Assembly: GCF_028401385.1 (NCBI RefSeq)
Contig: NZ_JAQOMR010000001.1
Location: 808,501-872,500 of the forward strand
Direction: 5' to 3'
DNA length: 64,000 nucleotides
Source: Marinicella algicola
GTDB lineage: Bacteria > Pseudomonadota > Gammaproteobacteria > Xanthomonadales > Marinicellaceae
Shown: positions 10,531 through 19,892 of the stretch, piece after piece
How the letters are laid out: each line of letters begins with the position of its first letter
How positions within the stretch are numbered: position 1 is the stretch's first letter
Notes under the pieces: model-generated
The model's database searches: none
The model's input: only the letters and a program-made list of their open reading frames with translations
Told to the model about the DNA's origin: nothing
Position numbers and translations under genes: made by a program

Positions 10531-10851
10531 ATGCAAAAATTACTTGATGCCCTTAGTGATCCGACCCGCCGAGCTGCTCTCTCCATTGTCTGGGAAGATG
10601 GTGAGCATTGCGTTTGCGAATTGATGGAGCGCCTCGACGCAAGCCAGAGCCGCATGTCGCGGCACATGAAGATATTGCGTGAAGCCGGCCTGGTTTTGGA
10701 CCGGCGAGATGCGCAGTGGGTTCGTTTTCGGCGCAACCCGGATATAGCGCCGGCCGCCGCCGCAGTTGTCTCAAGCGTGTTGAATGCGGAAAAATGCTGG
10801 AGCAGGAGTTGTCATGATAACCCAGATCTCCGGGAACGCCCGGAAGCGTGA
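10531..10851 (+). CDS. ArsR/SmtB-family metalloregulator
   Basis: Small winged-helix repressor, about 106 aa from the ATG at 10531 (MQKLLDALSDPTRRAAL). The frame is open further upstream to 10483. The ArsR helix region carries EHCVCELMERLDASQSRMSRH, with the CVC-type cysteine pair in the helix where ArsR proteins bind As(III)/Sb(III). Recognition helix: SRMSRHMKILREAGLV. Two more cysteines occur near the C-terminus (AEKCWSRSC). It is the first gene of a permease/redox-protein cassette and overlaps the permease start at 10814 by 38 bp, implying co-transcription. The inducer is probably arsenical or another thiophilic metal, by family inference. Confidence 0.85.
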   Translation: MQKLLDALSDPTRRAALSIVWEDGEHCVCELMERLDASQSRMSRHMKILREAGLVLDRRDAQWVRFRRNPDIAPAAAAVVSSVLNAEKCWSRSCHDNPDLRERPEA

Positions 10852-11870
10852 AACACCGGATTGGGTTTGGTTTGCTGGCATTGCCGCCGCCGCCATCCTT
10901 GGGTGGTGGGTATATGGGCAGCTGATCCCGTTTTCCGAATGGGTCACCGCGCTGTTTCCGTGGCCCACGACAGTCACACAGGCGAGGCGATTACCTTTTT
11001 CTTCTACGATGTCCCGAAGGTGTTGCTGCTTCTGACCGCCATCGTCTTTGTGACGGGTGTGTTGCGCAGTTGGTTCAGCCCCGAAAAGACCCGGGCGATC
11101 CTTGCCGGCAAGCGTGAGATCCTGGGGTATCCGCTGGCTGCATTGTTAGGGGTGCTGACCCCTTTCTGCTCCTGCTCGTCCGTCCCCCTTTTCATCGGCT
11201 TTGTTTCTGCGGGCATTCCTCTTGGTGTCACGTTTTCGTTTCTGATCGCGGGCCCGATGGTGGGGCCTGTCGGGCTCGGGCTGCTTTATGGTCTGGTCGG
11301 CTGGAAAATCGCGACGATCTATCTCACATTCGGGTTTTCGGTTGCCACGCTTGCGGGATATGCAATGGGCAGGATGGGGTTGGAACGCTACCTGCAGGAT
11401 TGGGTGCGCACCCTGAACACGGGGCCGGTCAACGCGTTGCCCGAGGAAAAGATCACATTCGTTGAGAGGTTGAAAACAGGAGCCGAACAAGTCCGTGAAA
11501 TCGTCGGAAAGGTCTGGATCTGGGTTTTAGTCGGGATCGGGATCGGCGCGCTGATCCACGGTTATGTTCCCGAGGCTGTGATGCTGAGAATCATGGGCGG
11601 CGAGGCCTGGTGGTCGGTGCCGGCGGCGATCGTTGTCGGTGTGCCGATGTATACCAATGCCGCTGGCGTCATTCCCATCGTTGAAGCGCTGCTCGGCAAG
11701 GGGCCGCTCTTGGCACCACGCTCGCTTTCATGATGTCTGTGATCGCCCTGTCTCTTCCGGAGATGATTATTCTGAAACAGGTTCTGACGCTGCGGTTGAT
11801 CGCAATATTCATCGCTGTTGTTTCGGTTGGTATTCTCGCGACCGGCTATCTCTTCAACTTCCTTCTGTAA
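10814..11870 (+). CDS. YraQ/ArsP-type permease (former DUF318), frame broken twice
   Basis: Polytopic membrane permease. The diagnostic segment is LLGVLTPFCSCSSVPLFIGF followed by SAGIPLGVTFSFLIAGPMVGP. A second half mirrors it: IVVGVPMYTNAAGVIPIVEALL. Members include ArsP, which exports trivalent organoarsenicals, and YraQ proteins of unknown substrate. The ATG at 10814 follows GGAG. The frame is interrupted by one missing base near 10965 (CCC run) and one near 11701 (GGGG run). The reconstructed product is about 352 aa, ending LFNFLL at 11870. Position between ArsR and a CxxC protein suggests metalloid/thiol detoxification, an inference from context. Confidence 0.85.
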
Positions 11871-11897
11871 CCGGGGTCACCCCGGAAAGGAGACGCT

Positions 11898-12134
11898 ATG
11901 AAAACTGTCAAAGTCTATGGCCCTGGTTGCAAGCGATGCGAAGCAACCGAAACAATGATCCGCAATGCGGCCGCGAGACTGGGCATTGAGGTCGAGATCG
12001 AAAAGGTGACGAGCGCCCAATCCATCGCAGCGGCGGGCGTGATGTCGACGCCCGCAGTTTCTGTTGATGGCAAGCTTGTCCATGCTGGTGGGCTTCCTGA
12101 CGAAACCAGACTGGAGCAATGGCTGAAAGTCTGA
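11898..12134 (+). CDS. Small thioredoxin/glutaredoxin-like protein (TM0996/MTH895 type)
   Basis: 78-aa cytosolic thioredoxin-fold protein with the active site GPGCKRCEA (CKRC) at residues 11-14 and the cis-proline loop MSTPAVSVDG. The family is repeatedly found beside YraQ-type permeases, and some members accompany arsenic genes. It starts 28 bp after the permease end, with GAAAGGAG upstream. It probably supplies reducing power or ligand transfer for the permease; substrate unknown. Confidence 0.9.
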   Translation: MKTVKVYGPGCKRCEATETMIRNAAARLGIEVEIEKVTSAQSIAAAGVMSTPAVSVDGKLVHAGGLPDETRLEQWLKV

Positions 12135-12188
12135 TTTTCCGGGAGCCGCCGTTTCTGGTTCAGGTGAGACCAAAGGCCCTTTGAAGGT

Positions 12189-13226
12189 TCAGTTCTGGCT
12201 CTGATCAATCCTGCGGCAGGACGACCGAACGATCAGCCGGGCGGGCAGGCGCAGCTGGCGTGGCGGTTTGGCGCGGACGCCGGCCGGCGCGCTCTCCGCC
12301 TCCAGCCGCTCCGTCAGCATGTCGGCGGCGGCTTCCGCGATGGCTGGAATATCCTGATCGAGCGAGGTGATTTCGGGATCGAAGCCTGCCGAATAATGTA
12401 GCCCGTCGAAGGAAATCAGCGAGACATCGTCCGGTGCCTTCAGCCCCATGGATTTGAGCCCCTGCAGAATGCCGCGGGTCTGGACCGTATTGATGGTGAC
12501 GATCGCTGTCGGGCGGTTGTGGCGCGACATCAGGTCCTGGGCGGCGCGGAAGGCCTGGTCCTCGCGCTGGTGGTGGGTGTAGGCGAAATCGTCTTGGATC
12601 GGGTGCCCGGCTTCGGCCATTGCCGTGCGGATCCCCGCGATCCGCTCGTCCGAAACCGAAATGCCGGTGCGCCCGGCAATGACAGCGATGTTGCGGTGGC
12701 CGAACTGGAGCAGATGATGGACGATCAGGCGGGCGCCGAGTGCATTGTCGTCGACCACGCAGTCAAACGGTGCCCCCTCGATCACGCGGTCGATAATCAC
12801 CGTTGGAACCTTGATCGCCGGAATGATGTTTCTGGCGTAGTTCTCGCCAAGGCAGGTGGGAAACAGCACAAGGCCCGCCACCTGGTGGTCGCCCATGCGG
12901 GCAATGTCGGCCAGTTCACGCACCGGGTCATCGCCATTGGAGGCGAAGAACATCGAATAGCCCTTGTCGGACAGCGCCACCTGCATGCTGCGGGCGATGC
13001 TGGCGGCATAAGGGGCGGCAATATCCGGCACTAGCAGGCCGATCTGGCGCGAACGGCCGAGTCTCAGATTTCTGGCAACCGGATTGGGGACATAGCCGAC
13101 GGCCGCGATCGCTGCGTTAACGCGTGCGCGTAACGTTGCGCTGACCGGTGCGCTGTCATTGATCGTGGCCGACACCGTTGTCACCGAAACGCCGGCAGCC
13201 TTCGCTACATCCTTGATTGTCGACAT
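12189..13226 (-). CDS. LacI-family transcriptional regulator
   Basis: 345 aa. N-terminal LacI helix-turn-helix: MSTIKDVAKAAGVSVTTVSATIN, then hinge helix VARNLRLGRSRQIGLLVPDI. The periplasmic-binding-like effector domain follows (DHQVAGLVLFP, TVIIDRVIEGAPFDCVVDDN, ISFDGL), with a proline/arginine-rich tail. Divergent from the peptide-type ABC operon with a 195-bp promoter region containing a perfect palindrome, so it most likely represses that operon in response to an imported sugar or glycoside. LacI control is more usual for carbohydrate than for peptide transporters. Confidence 0.92.
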   Translation of the reverse strand: MSTIKDVAKAAGVSVTTVSATINDSAPVSATLRARVNAAIAAVGYVPNPVARNLRLGRSRQIGLLVPDIAAPYAASIARSMQVALSDKGYSMFFASNGDDPVRELADIARMGDHQVAGLVLFPTCLGENYARNIIPAIKVPTVIIDRVIEGAPFDCVVDDNALGARLIVHHLLQFGHRNIAVIAGRTGISVSDERIAGIRTAMAEAGHPIQDDFAYTHHQREDQAFRAAQDLMSRHNRPTAIVTINTVQTRGILQGLKSMGLKAPDDVSLISFDGLHYSAGFDPEITSLDQDIPAIAEAAADMLTERLEAESAPAGVRAKPPRQLRLPARLIVRSSCRRIDQSQN

Positions 13227-13326
13227 GTCTCTCCCTGACCCAATACACTCTATTTACATGCTTATTCCGGTTTTGCCAGCCTGCTGAGACAAATCGGCTT
13301 GATCATCGTCTGTTTTCACGTTAAAT

Positions 13327-13340
13327 ACGTAACGTTACGT
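13327..13340. promoter_or_regulatory. Candidate LacI-family operator
   Basis: ACGTAACGTTACGT is a perfect 14-bp palindrome with the central CG and AACGTT core typical of LacI-family operators. It lies between the divergent LacI gene and the ABC operon, 82 bp before the binding-protein start. Confidence 0.7.
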
Positions 13341-13421
13341 GTTCTTAGTATACGGAATTTCGGGGAGAAAAGCGACCTGTTCGTTGAGGATGCGAAAGGT
13401 TGCGTGTTTTGGGAGGATAAA

Positions 13422-14996
13422 TTGAAGAAATCTGCTTTGTTGCTCACCGCCGCTCTGGCCACCGCCGCCGCACCGGCATTTGCCGATGACAGCGTGCTTC
13501 GCCTGCGCATGAACGGCGATATCAATTCCGTCGACCCTATTTCGACGACGAACTACACCATCCGCAATGCCAGCTATCTGATCTATGACGTGCTGTTTGC
13601 GCTGGACGAGAATTTCGAGGTGCAGCCGCAGATGGCTGAAAGCGTCGAAGTTTCCGAGGACGACCTCGTCTACACCATCACGCTGCGCGATGGTCTGACC
13701 TTTCACGACGGCAGCCCGGTAACGGCAGAAGATGCTGTTGCCTCGCTGACACGCTGGGGCAAGGTCGACGGTCTCGGCAAGATCATGTTCTCCAAGATGG
13801 AAAGCATCGCTGCGACCGACGACAAGACATTGGTGATTACCATGGCAGAACCATGGGCACAGGTGCTGCCGGCCATTGGCAAGATTTCATCCAATATCCC
13901 GGTGATCATGCCCAAGCGGCTGGCCGAACAGGATCCGGGCGATCCGGTGATCGAGCCGATCGGCTCCGGACCTTTCCGTCTGCTGGTCGACGAATGGGTG
14001 CCGGGCTCGATTGCGCCGTATGAGAAATTCGAGGGCTATGTGCCACGTGATGAACCGGCCTCCATGGCAGCCGGAGGCAAGCTCGCGAATTTCGACCGCA
14101 TCGAGATCGTCAACATTCCGGATACGTCAACGGCAATCGACGCACTGCTTACCGGCGAGATCGACTGGATGGAGGAAGTGCCCGCCGACATGCTGCCATT
14201 GTTTGAGGGGCAGGACGAAGCCGTAGCCGAGCCGGCGCTCCAGTCGGGCAATTCGCTGCAACTGGTCGTCAACCACCTCAACCCGCCTTTCGACGATCCG
14301 AAGATCCGCCATGCGCTGCAGCTGGCGCTGGAGCAGGAACCGTTCATGCAGTCCATGAATGGTGACAATACCGAACTCTATGAAATCTGCGGCGCGGTGT
14401 TCTTTTGCAACACGCCGTTTGAGAGCGACGTCAATACCGACCGGGTGCTGACCCGCGACGTGGAGGCGGCAAAGGCGCTGCTCGAGGAAGCGGGCTATGA
14501 CGGAACGCCGGTCCACATCATGCATGTCACCGATATCGCCGGTCAGGACGCCGCCTATTCGGTATTGAAGCCGATGCTGGAGGAGGCCGGGTTTGTGGTT
14601 GACGAGCAGATCGCAGACTGGGCCACCGTCTCGACACGTCGCGCCTCCAAGGAACCGGTCGCCGATGGCGGGTGGAACGTGTTCTTCACCGGCTGGGGCT
14701 ATGTCGACCAGATCAACCCGATGACCAATGTCTATGTCGCCGGGGCTTGTGAGGATGGCTGGTTCGGCTGGGCCTGCTCGGAGGAACTGCAGGAGCTGCG
14801 TGAACGGTTCGCCGCCACCAACGACCCGGAAGAACAGAAGGCGCTGGCCATCCGCATGCAGGAGATCACCCACGATCTGGTGCCCTATGTGCCGCTCGGC
14901 CAGGTCTATCCGAGCCAGGGTCTGTCGACCGATCTGGAAGGCTATATCGAAAGCCCCGTACCGTTCTTCTGGAATGTGTCGCGCGCCGAAAACTGA
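13422..14996 (+). CDS. ABC transporter substrate-binding protein, peptide/oligosaccharide (family 5)
   Basis: About 524-aa periplasmic binding protein of the DppA/OppA class. I chose the TTG at 13422 because GGGAGGA sits 5 bp upstream and it opens a clean signal peptide (KKSALLLTAALATAAAPAFA). Upstream residues in the same frame are not signal-like. Family text: VDPISTTNYTIRNASYLIYD, TITLRDGLTFHDGSPVTAEDAV, PIGSGPFRL and WVPYVPLGQVYPSQGL-like C-terminal region. First gene of a five-gene operon. The neighbouring LacI regulator and operator favour an oligosaccharide or glycoside as substrate, though dipeptides are possible. Confidence 0.92.
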   Translation: MKKSALLLTAALATAAAPAFADDSVLRLRMNGDINSVDPISTTNYTIRNASYLIYDVLFALDENFEVQPQMAESVEVSEDDLVYTITLRDGLTFHDGSPVTAEDAVASLTRWGKVDGLGKIMFSKMESIAATDDKTLVITMAEPWAQVLPAIGKISSNIPVIMPKRLAEQDPGDPVIEPIGSGPFRLLVDEWVPGSIAPYEKFEGYVPRDEPASMAAGGKLANFDRIEIVNIPDTSTAIDALLTGEIDWMEEVPADMLPLFEGQDEAVAEPALQSGNSLQLVVNHLNPPFDDPKIRHALQLALEQEPFMQSMNGDNTELYEICGAVFFCNTPFESDVNTDRVLTRDVEAAKALLEEAGYDGTPVHIMHVTDIAGQDAAYSVLKPMLEEAGFVVDEQIADWATVSTRRASKEPVADGGWNVFFTGWGYVDQINPMTNVYVAGACEDGWFGWACSEELQELRERFAATNDPEEQKALAIRMQEITHDLVPYVPLGQVYPSQGLSTDLEGYIESPVPFFWNVSRAEN

Positions 14997-15061
14997 GTAT
15001 GATAACGGGCCGGAGCGTGTGTCTTCGGCCCATCTTGCCTGATTAATTCCGGGAGGAACGC

Positions 15062-16003
15062 GTGCCGGCTTATATTCTCGGCCGACTTGCAGCGGCGATA
15101 CCGACCCTGCTTTTGGTCTCCGTCTTTATCTTTCTGCTTGTGCATCTGGCACCGGGCGACCCGGCCTTGCTGATTGCCGGCGACAATGCCAGTCCGGCGC
15201 AGGTCGACCAGATCCGCGAGCGGCTTCATCTCGACCAGTCGTTGCCGGCGCAGTTCGTCATCTGGTTTTCCAACGCCATCCAGCTCGATCTCGGCGCGAG
15301 CGTTTATTCCGGCAAGCCGGTGACCGTGCTGATCGCCCAGCGCATTGAGCCCACTTTCATGCTCGCCGCCTATACCATGGTGCTGACCGTGCTGGTCGCC
15401 ATTCCGCTCGGCACAATCGCAGCCTGGCGTGCAAATGGCCTTGTTGACCGAACCATCATGGCATTTTCCGTGGCGGGCTTCTCGGTGCCGGTGTTCGTGA
15501 CCTCCTATCTGTTGGTTTATCTGTTTGCGGTGAAGCTGCGCTGGTTTCCGGTTCAAGGCTACAAACCGCTGTCGGATGGTATCGGTGCCACCTTGGTTTC
15601 GCTGACGCTTCCGTCGATTGCGCTGATGCTGGTTTTCGCGGCTCTGATTGCCCGCGTCACCCGCGCTGCCGTTCTGGAAGTGCTGCAGGAGAATTTCGTG
15701 CGCACCCTGAAGGCCAAGGGCATGAGCACCGGCCGCATCCTGGTGCTGCATGTGCTGAAGACGGCCGGTGTGCCGATCGTCACGGTCATCGGTATCGGCT
15801 TTGCCGCTCTGATCGGCGGCGTGGTGGTGACGGAAAGCGTGTTCAACATTCCCGGCATTGGCCGGCTCACTGTCGATGCCATTGTGCGCCGTGATTATCC
15901 GGTGGTTCAGGGCATTATCCTGTTCTTTTCCGTCACGCTGATCCTCATCAACCTGATGGTCGATCTCAGCTACGCATTGTTCGATCCGAGGGTGAGGGGA
16001 TGA
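15062..16003 (+). CDS. ABC transporter permease, DppB type
   Basis: 313-aa inner-membrane permease. GTG start at 15062 preceded by GGGAGGA. N-terminus YILGRLAAAIPTLLLVSVFIFLLVHLAPGDPA is typical of DppB/OppB. The EAA-like cytoplasmic loop is near VLEVLQENFVRTLKAKGM, followed by VTESVFNIPGIGRLTVDAI. Stop overlaps the next gene's start by 4 bp (ATGA), indicating translational coupling with the DppC partner. Confidence 0.95.
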   Translation: MPAYILGRLAAAIPTLLLVSVFIFLLVHLAPGDPALLIAGDNASPAQVDQIRERLHLDQSLPAQFVIWFSNAIQLDLGASVYSGKPVTVLIAQRIEPTFMLAAYTMVLTVLVAIPLGTIAAWRANGLVDRTIMAFSVAGFSVPVFVTSYLLVYLFAVKLRWFPVQGYKPLSDGIGATLVSLTLPSIALMLVFAALIARVTRAAVLEVLQENFVRTLKAKGMSTGRILVLHVLKTAGVPIVTVIGIGFAALIGGVVVTESVFNIPGIGRLTVDAIVRRDYPVVQGIILFFSVTLILINLMVDLSYALFDPRVRG

Positions 16004-16896
16004 CTGCCATCATGGAACAGAGCGAAAAGCCCGTCCACGCTTCTGAGACACGTTTGCTTTTCGGGGAAGGGGTGCGGTTTTTGAAGGCCCACCGCGAAGT
16101 CACCATCGTGCTTTTGATGCTGGTCGCCATGGCGCTGGTTGGGGTGTTCGCACCACTTCTGGCGGGCGATCCGATGGCGATCAACCCCGCCATGCGCTAC
16201 CGGCCGCCATCGGCGGAGCACTGGCTTGGCACAGACAAACTCGGTCGCGATGTCTATGCCCGGCTGATCTATGGCACGCGTAATTCCATGACCGTCGGCT
16301 TTGCCGTTGCCGGCATCACCACTGTCATCGGTGTTGCCATCGGTGTTTATGCGGGCTTTTTCAGCATCGGCGGCGCCATCGTCATGCGTCTCAACGATGC
16401 GATGATGTCGATCCCGGCGGTGCTGCTGGCAATCGCGCTGGCCTCCCTGATGGAGCAGGGGCTTGCCGCCGTCATCGTCGCTATCACGGTGCCGGAGATT
16501 CCGCGTATGGTGCGGGTGGTTCGCGCGCTGGTGCTCGGCATTCGCCGCCAGCCTTATCTTGCCGCCGCCGTTTCGATCGGCACGCGCGGCCTGCCGCTGG
16601 TGTTCCGCCATGTGCTGCCGAACATGTTAGGCCCGGTTCTGGTGCAGGCGACCTATGCCTGTGCGTCTGCCGTCATCACCTCGGCCGTGCTGGCCTTTCT
16701 CGGCGTCGGCGTTTCACCGGATATTCCGAGCTGGGGCGGCATGATGGCAGCGGCCAAATCGATGTTCAGGCTTCATCCCGAGCTGATGCTTTATCCAGGG
16801 TTGGCGCTGTCACTGCTGGTGCTGCTCGTCAATATTCTGGGCGACCGGCTCTCCGATGCCGTTGATCCGCGCAAGGCCAGAAGGGGAATCCTATGA
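16000..16896 (+). CDS. ABC transporter permease, DppC type
   Basis: 298-aa permease partner of the DppB-type subunit. Family signatures: AEHWLGTDKLGRDVYARLIYG, IGVYAGFFSIGGAIVMRLNDAMMSIP, the ATPase-contact loop SIGTRGLPLVFRHVLPNMLGP, and FLGVGVSPDIPSWGGMM. Starts in a 4-bp overlap with the upstream permease and ends in a 4-bp overlap with the ATPase gene. Confidence 0.95.
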   Translation: MTAIMEQSEKPVHASETRLLFGEGVRFLKAHREVTIVLLMLVAMALVGVFAPLLAGDPMAINPAMRYRPPSAEHWLGTDKLGRDVYARLIYGTRNSMTVGFAVAGITTVIGVAIGVYAGFFSIGGAIVMRLNDAMMSIPAVLLAIALASLMEQGLAAVIVAITVPEIPRMVRVVRALVLGIRRQPYLAAAVSIGTRGLPLVFRHVLPNMLGPVLVQATYACASAVITSAVLAFLGVGVSPDIPSWGGMMAAAKSMFRLHPELMLYPGLALSLLVLLVNILGDRLSDAVDPRKARRGIL

Positions 16897-17918
16897 TGGG
16901 CGAGACATTTCTTTCCGTCGATAACCTGTCGCTGACGTTTTCCGGAAAGGCAGGCATTCACCATGCACTCACCGATGTCTCGTTTCATGTCGATCGCGGC
17001 GAAATCCTCTCCTTTGTCGGGGAATCAGGATGCGGTAAATCGGTGACGGCGATGTCGGTGATGCGGCTTTTGCCCCGTTACGGCGTTGAGTATCCAGCCG
17101 GCAGCATTGTGCTCGATGGCGAAGACCTGCTGGCCAAGAGCGAGCGTGAGATGCGCGCGATACGCGGCGGCAAGATCGGCATGATTTTTCAGGACCCGAT
17201 GACCTCGTTCACGCCGGTCCACACCATCGGTATGCAGATCGCAGAGACCGTCTCGCACCACAAGGGTGTTTCGAAACGGGTGGCAATGGCGCGTGCATTG
17301 GAAATGCTCGATCTGGTGCGCATTCCCGATGCGAAGAACCGTATCGGCGCCTATCCGCACGAGCTTTCCGGCGGCATGCGGCAAAGGGTGATGATCGCCA
17401 TGGTGCTTGCCTGCGATCCGGAGCTTCTGATCGCCGATGAGCCGACGACAGCGCTCGATGTGACGGTGCAGGCCGAAATTCTGGAGCTGATTACCGATCT
17501 GCGGCGCGACCTCGGCATGTCGGTGATCCTGATCACCCATGATCTCGGGGTGGTCGCCGAAACCGCCGACCGGGTGATGGTGATGTATGCCGGCCGCGTG
17601 GTCGAGGAGGGGGCGGTCGCCGCGGTGCTTGGAAACCCGGCGCATGGCTACACAGCCGGTCTGATCGAGGCTTTGCCGCTATCGGGCGCTGCCTATCACC
17701 GTCAGCCGCTGAAGGAAATTCCGGGCGCTGTGCCGCGGCTCGACCATCTGGTGGAGCACTGCATCTATGCCGATCGCTGCGGCTTCGTGACATCGGCCTG
17801 CCGGCAGGCGGTGCCTGAACGGCAGGTCGTCGGACGAAATCACCGGGCGACCTGCCTGAATACCGGTAACGTGACCTCGGCGCTCAGAGACAATGAAATC
17901 GTGAGGGCTTGGCAATGA
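16893..17918 (+). CDS. ABC transporter ATPase, DppD/OppD type
   Basis: 341 aa. Walker [15 protein letters not shown]-loop [15 protein letters not shown], signature [14 protein letters not shown], Walker [20 protein letters not shown] and switch [13 protein letters not shown]-terminal oligopeptide-transporter extension with cysteines ([18 protein letters not shown]), the region that in DppD/OppD proteins often binds an Fe-S cluster. Ends in an ATGA overlap with the partner ATPase. Confidence 0.95.
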   Translation: MMGETFLSVDNLSLTFSGKAGIHHALTDVSFHVDRGEILSFVGESGCGKSVTAMSVMRLLPRYGVEYPAGSIVLDGEDLLAKSEREMRAIRGGKIGMIFQDPMTSFTPVHTIGMQIAETVSHHKGVSKRVAMARALEMLDLVRIPDAKNRIGAYPHELSGGMRQRVMIAMVLACDPELLIADEPTTALDVTVQAEILELITDLRRDLGMSVILITHDLGVVAETADRVMVMYAGRVVEEGAVAAVLGNPAHGYTAGLIEALPLSGAAYHRQPLKEIPGAVPRLDHLVEHCIYADRCGFVTSACRQAVPERQVVGRNHRATCLNTGNVTSALRDNEIVRAWQ

Positions 17919-18892
17919 ATGTGCAGGTGAAGCTTGAAGGCGTCAGCAAGGCCTATGACATCGGCAAGGCCGGGCTCTTCGGAAAACAACGGTTGCTGCA
18001 TGCGGTCAACGGGGTCGATCTAGAGATCAGAAAGGGTGAAACGCTGGGGCTGGTCGGCGAGATCGGGCTGCGGAAAATCGACGCTTGCCCGGCTGATCAT
18101 GCATCTGGAAAAGCCAACCGAAGGCGCGATCGCTTTTGACGGCGAGGATCTGAATACGGTTTCCTCATCAAGGCTGCATGCCGCAAGGCGGCGGTTCCAG
18201 ATGGTGTTTCAGGATCCTTACGCCTCGCTCAATGCTCGCATGACGGCACGGGTGATCCTGGCCGAAGCGCTGAAGAACTACCGCTATGGCAGCCCGGCGG
18301 AGATCGGCAAACGTGTCGAGGCGGTGGCCGCCGCCTGCGGGCTGTCGTCCTATCACCTCGACAAGTTCCCGCATGAACTTTCCGGCGGTCAGTGCCAGCG
18401 GATCGGTATCGCCCGCGCCATCGCGCTCGATCCGGAGATGATCGTGGCCGACGAACCGGTGTCAGCGCTTGACGTTTCGATCCAGGCCCAGATCATCAAT
18501 CTGATCCTGAAACTGCAGCAGGAAATGGGCCTCACGCTGGTTTTCGTTTCGCATGATCTGTCAGTCGTCGCCCATATCGCAGACCGGGTGGCGGTGATGT
18601 ATCTGGGGCGGATTGTCGAGCTGGCACCGGTGCATGACCTTTTTACGGCAGCGCACATCCCTATACGCGGCTTTTGCTTTCGGCGGTGCCGCGTCCGGCC
18701 CCGTCTGTGAACCGCGAGCGGCAGATGAAGGGCGAACTTCCAAGCCCGCTTAAGCCACCCGAGGGGTGTCACTTTCGTCCGCGCTGCCCCTATGCGACGG
18801 ATAAATGCCTTGAAAAACCACCGCTCAGGCAGATCGGCGCGGAACGTCTAGTGGCCTGCCATTACGGCGAGCAAGTCGCAGGTGCCCAATGA
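17915..18892 (+). CDS. ABC transporter ATPase, DppF/OppF type, frame broken twice
   Basis: Partner ATPase, about 325 aa after repair. Starts at 17915 in an ATGA overlap ([15 protein letters not shown]). An extra A near 18062 destroys the Walker A reading: the expected [13 protein letters not shown] appears as IGLRKIDA in the first frame and as [11 protein letters not shown] in the next. The middle carries FQDPYASLNARM, ELSGGQCQRIGIARA, DEPVSALDVSIQAQI and SHDLSVVAHIAD. A missing base near 18655 shifts to a third frame, giving HPYTRLLLSAVP and the C-terminal zinc/Fe-S-like GCHFRPRCPYATDKC. The two indels of opposite sign restore the original frame. Confidence 0.9.
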
Positions 18893-19643
18893 GCGGACAT
18901 GAAAACTGCCGGTGATGCTGATCCCGGGTCTTCAGTGCGACCGCCGGGTCTGGCAGTTGCAGACCGCATTTCTGGAAGCGCGCGGCCATGACGTGATTAT
19001 TCCGGACGGGCATTTTGAGGCGGATACGATCAACGCCATGGCGGAAATCGTTGCCGGACAATTGCCGCAAAGGGTGCACGTCGCGGGGTGGTCCATGGGT
19101 GGCTATATCCTTTGCCGTCTTCTGGCCACCCATCCCGATCGGATCGCGCGTGCCGCGCTGATCGCGACCTCGGCGCAGCCCGAGAATGCAAGGCGGACCG
19201 TGGAACGCCGGGCAGCGATGATGTCCGCACGCCGGCTGGGCATGGACGTGGCCTATCGCGCCAGCCTTGAAGCCTGTTGCTACCGGCCGGAAAACGTGCC
19301 CGCCGCGCTGATGAACGACCTTGTCCACATGGGCGTCGATCTGGGCATAGACACGTTCTTCTCCCAGCAGAACGCCATCATTGCGCGTCCTGACGGTCGT
19401 CCGGCGCTGGCTGCCTTTGAAGGCCCCGTCACCATCATCTGTGGTGAGCAGGATACGGTCACGCCGCCTGAATTTTCGCGGGAAATGCACGAGATCGCGA
19501 AGGGATCGCGCCTCCAGATGATCCCGGAAGCGGGCCACAATGCACCGGTAGAACGACCGGATGCTGTGAATGCGGCCCTGCGGGACTGGCTTGATTCCGG
19601 GCCGGCCGGCAGCGATGTAACGCGCGCGGCAACGGCCTCCTGA
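18889..19643 (+). CDS. Alpha/beta hydrolase, frame broken near start
   Basis: About 251 aa. The natural start is the ATG at 18889, overlapping the ATPase stop (MSGHEN). One base is missing near 18908, so the uninterrupted frame begins only at about 18912 (VMLIPGLQCDRRVW). Serine nucleophile elbow GWSMGG, acid region ICGEQDTVTPPE and catalytic histidine EAGHNAPVERP form the usual triad. Last gene of the transporter operon, so it may cleave or de-esterify the imported substrate. No signal peptide, hence cytosolic. Confidence 0.85.
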
Positions 19644-19647
19644 AAGC

Positions 19648-19673
19648 ATCCCCGGCACACTCACGTGTGCCGG
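19648..19673 (+). terminator. Strong hairpin after the ABC/hydrolase operon
   Basis: CCCCGGCACAC-TCAC-GTGTGCCGGGG, an 11-bp perfect stem 4 bp after the hydrolase stop. No T run follows, so it may be a processing or Rho-linked end rather than an intrinsic terminator. The remaining ~220 bp to the next gene contain nothing recognisable. Confidence 0.6.
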
Positions 19674-19892
19674 GGCGGGACGCACCCCGATTGTCCAGAC
19701 AACCGGGTCACCCCGGCACCTTGGCATGTCTGGACCCTCTATCAACGTGTGGGTTGCGCACTCGGTTTCATCATTGCCGATGTTTAATCCGATAAACTTT
19801 CTACCGCCGTCTTGCTTCCCGCAATTTCATCCGCTGCCAAAATGCGCTAATGCGGTTCGCAAAGAAGCGCGCCCGGGAGGTATGAAACGAAA

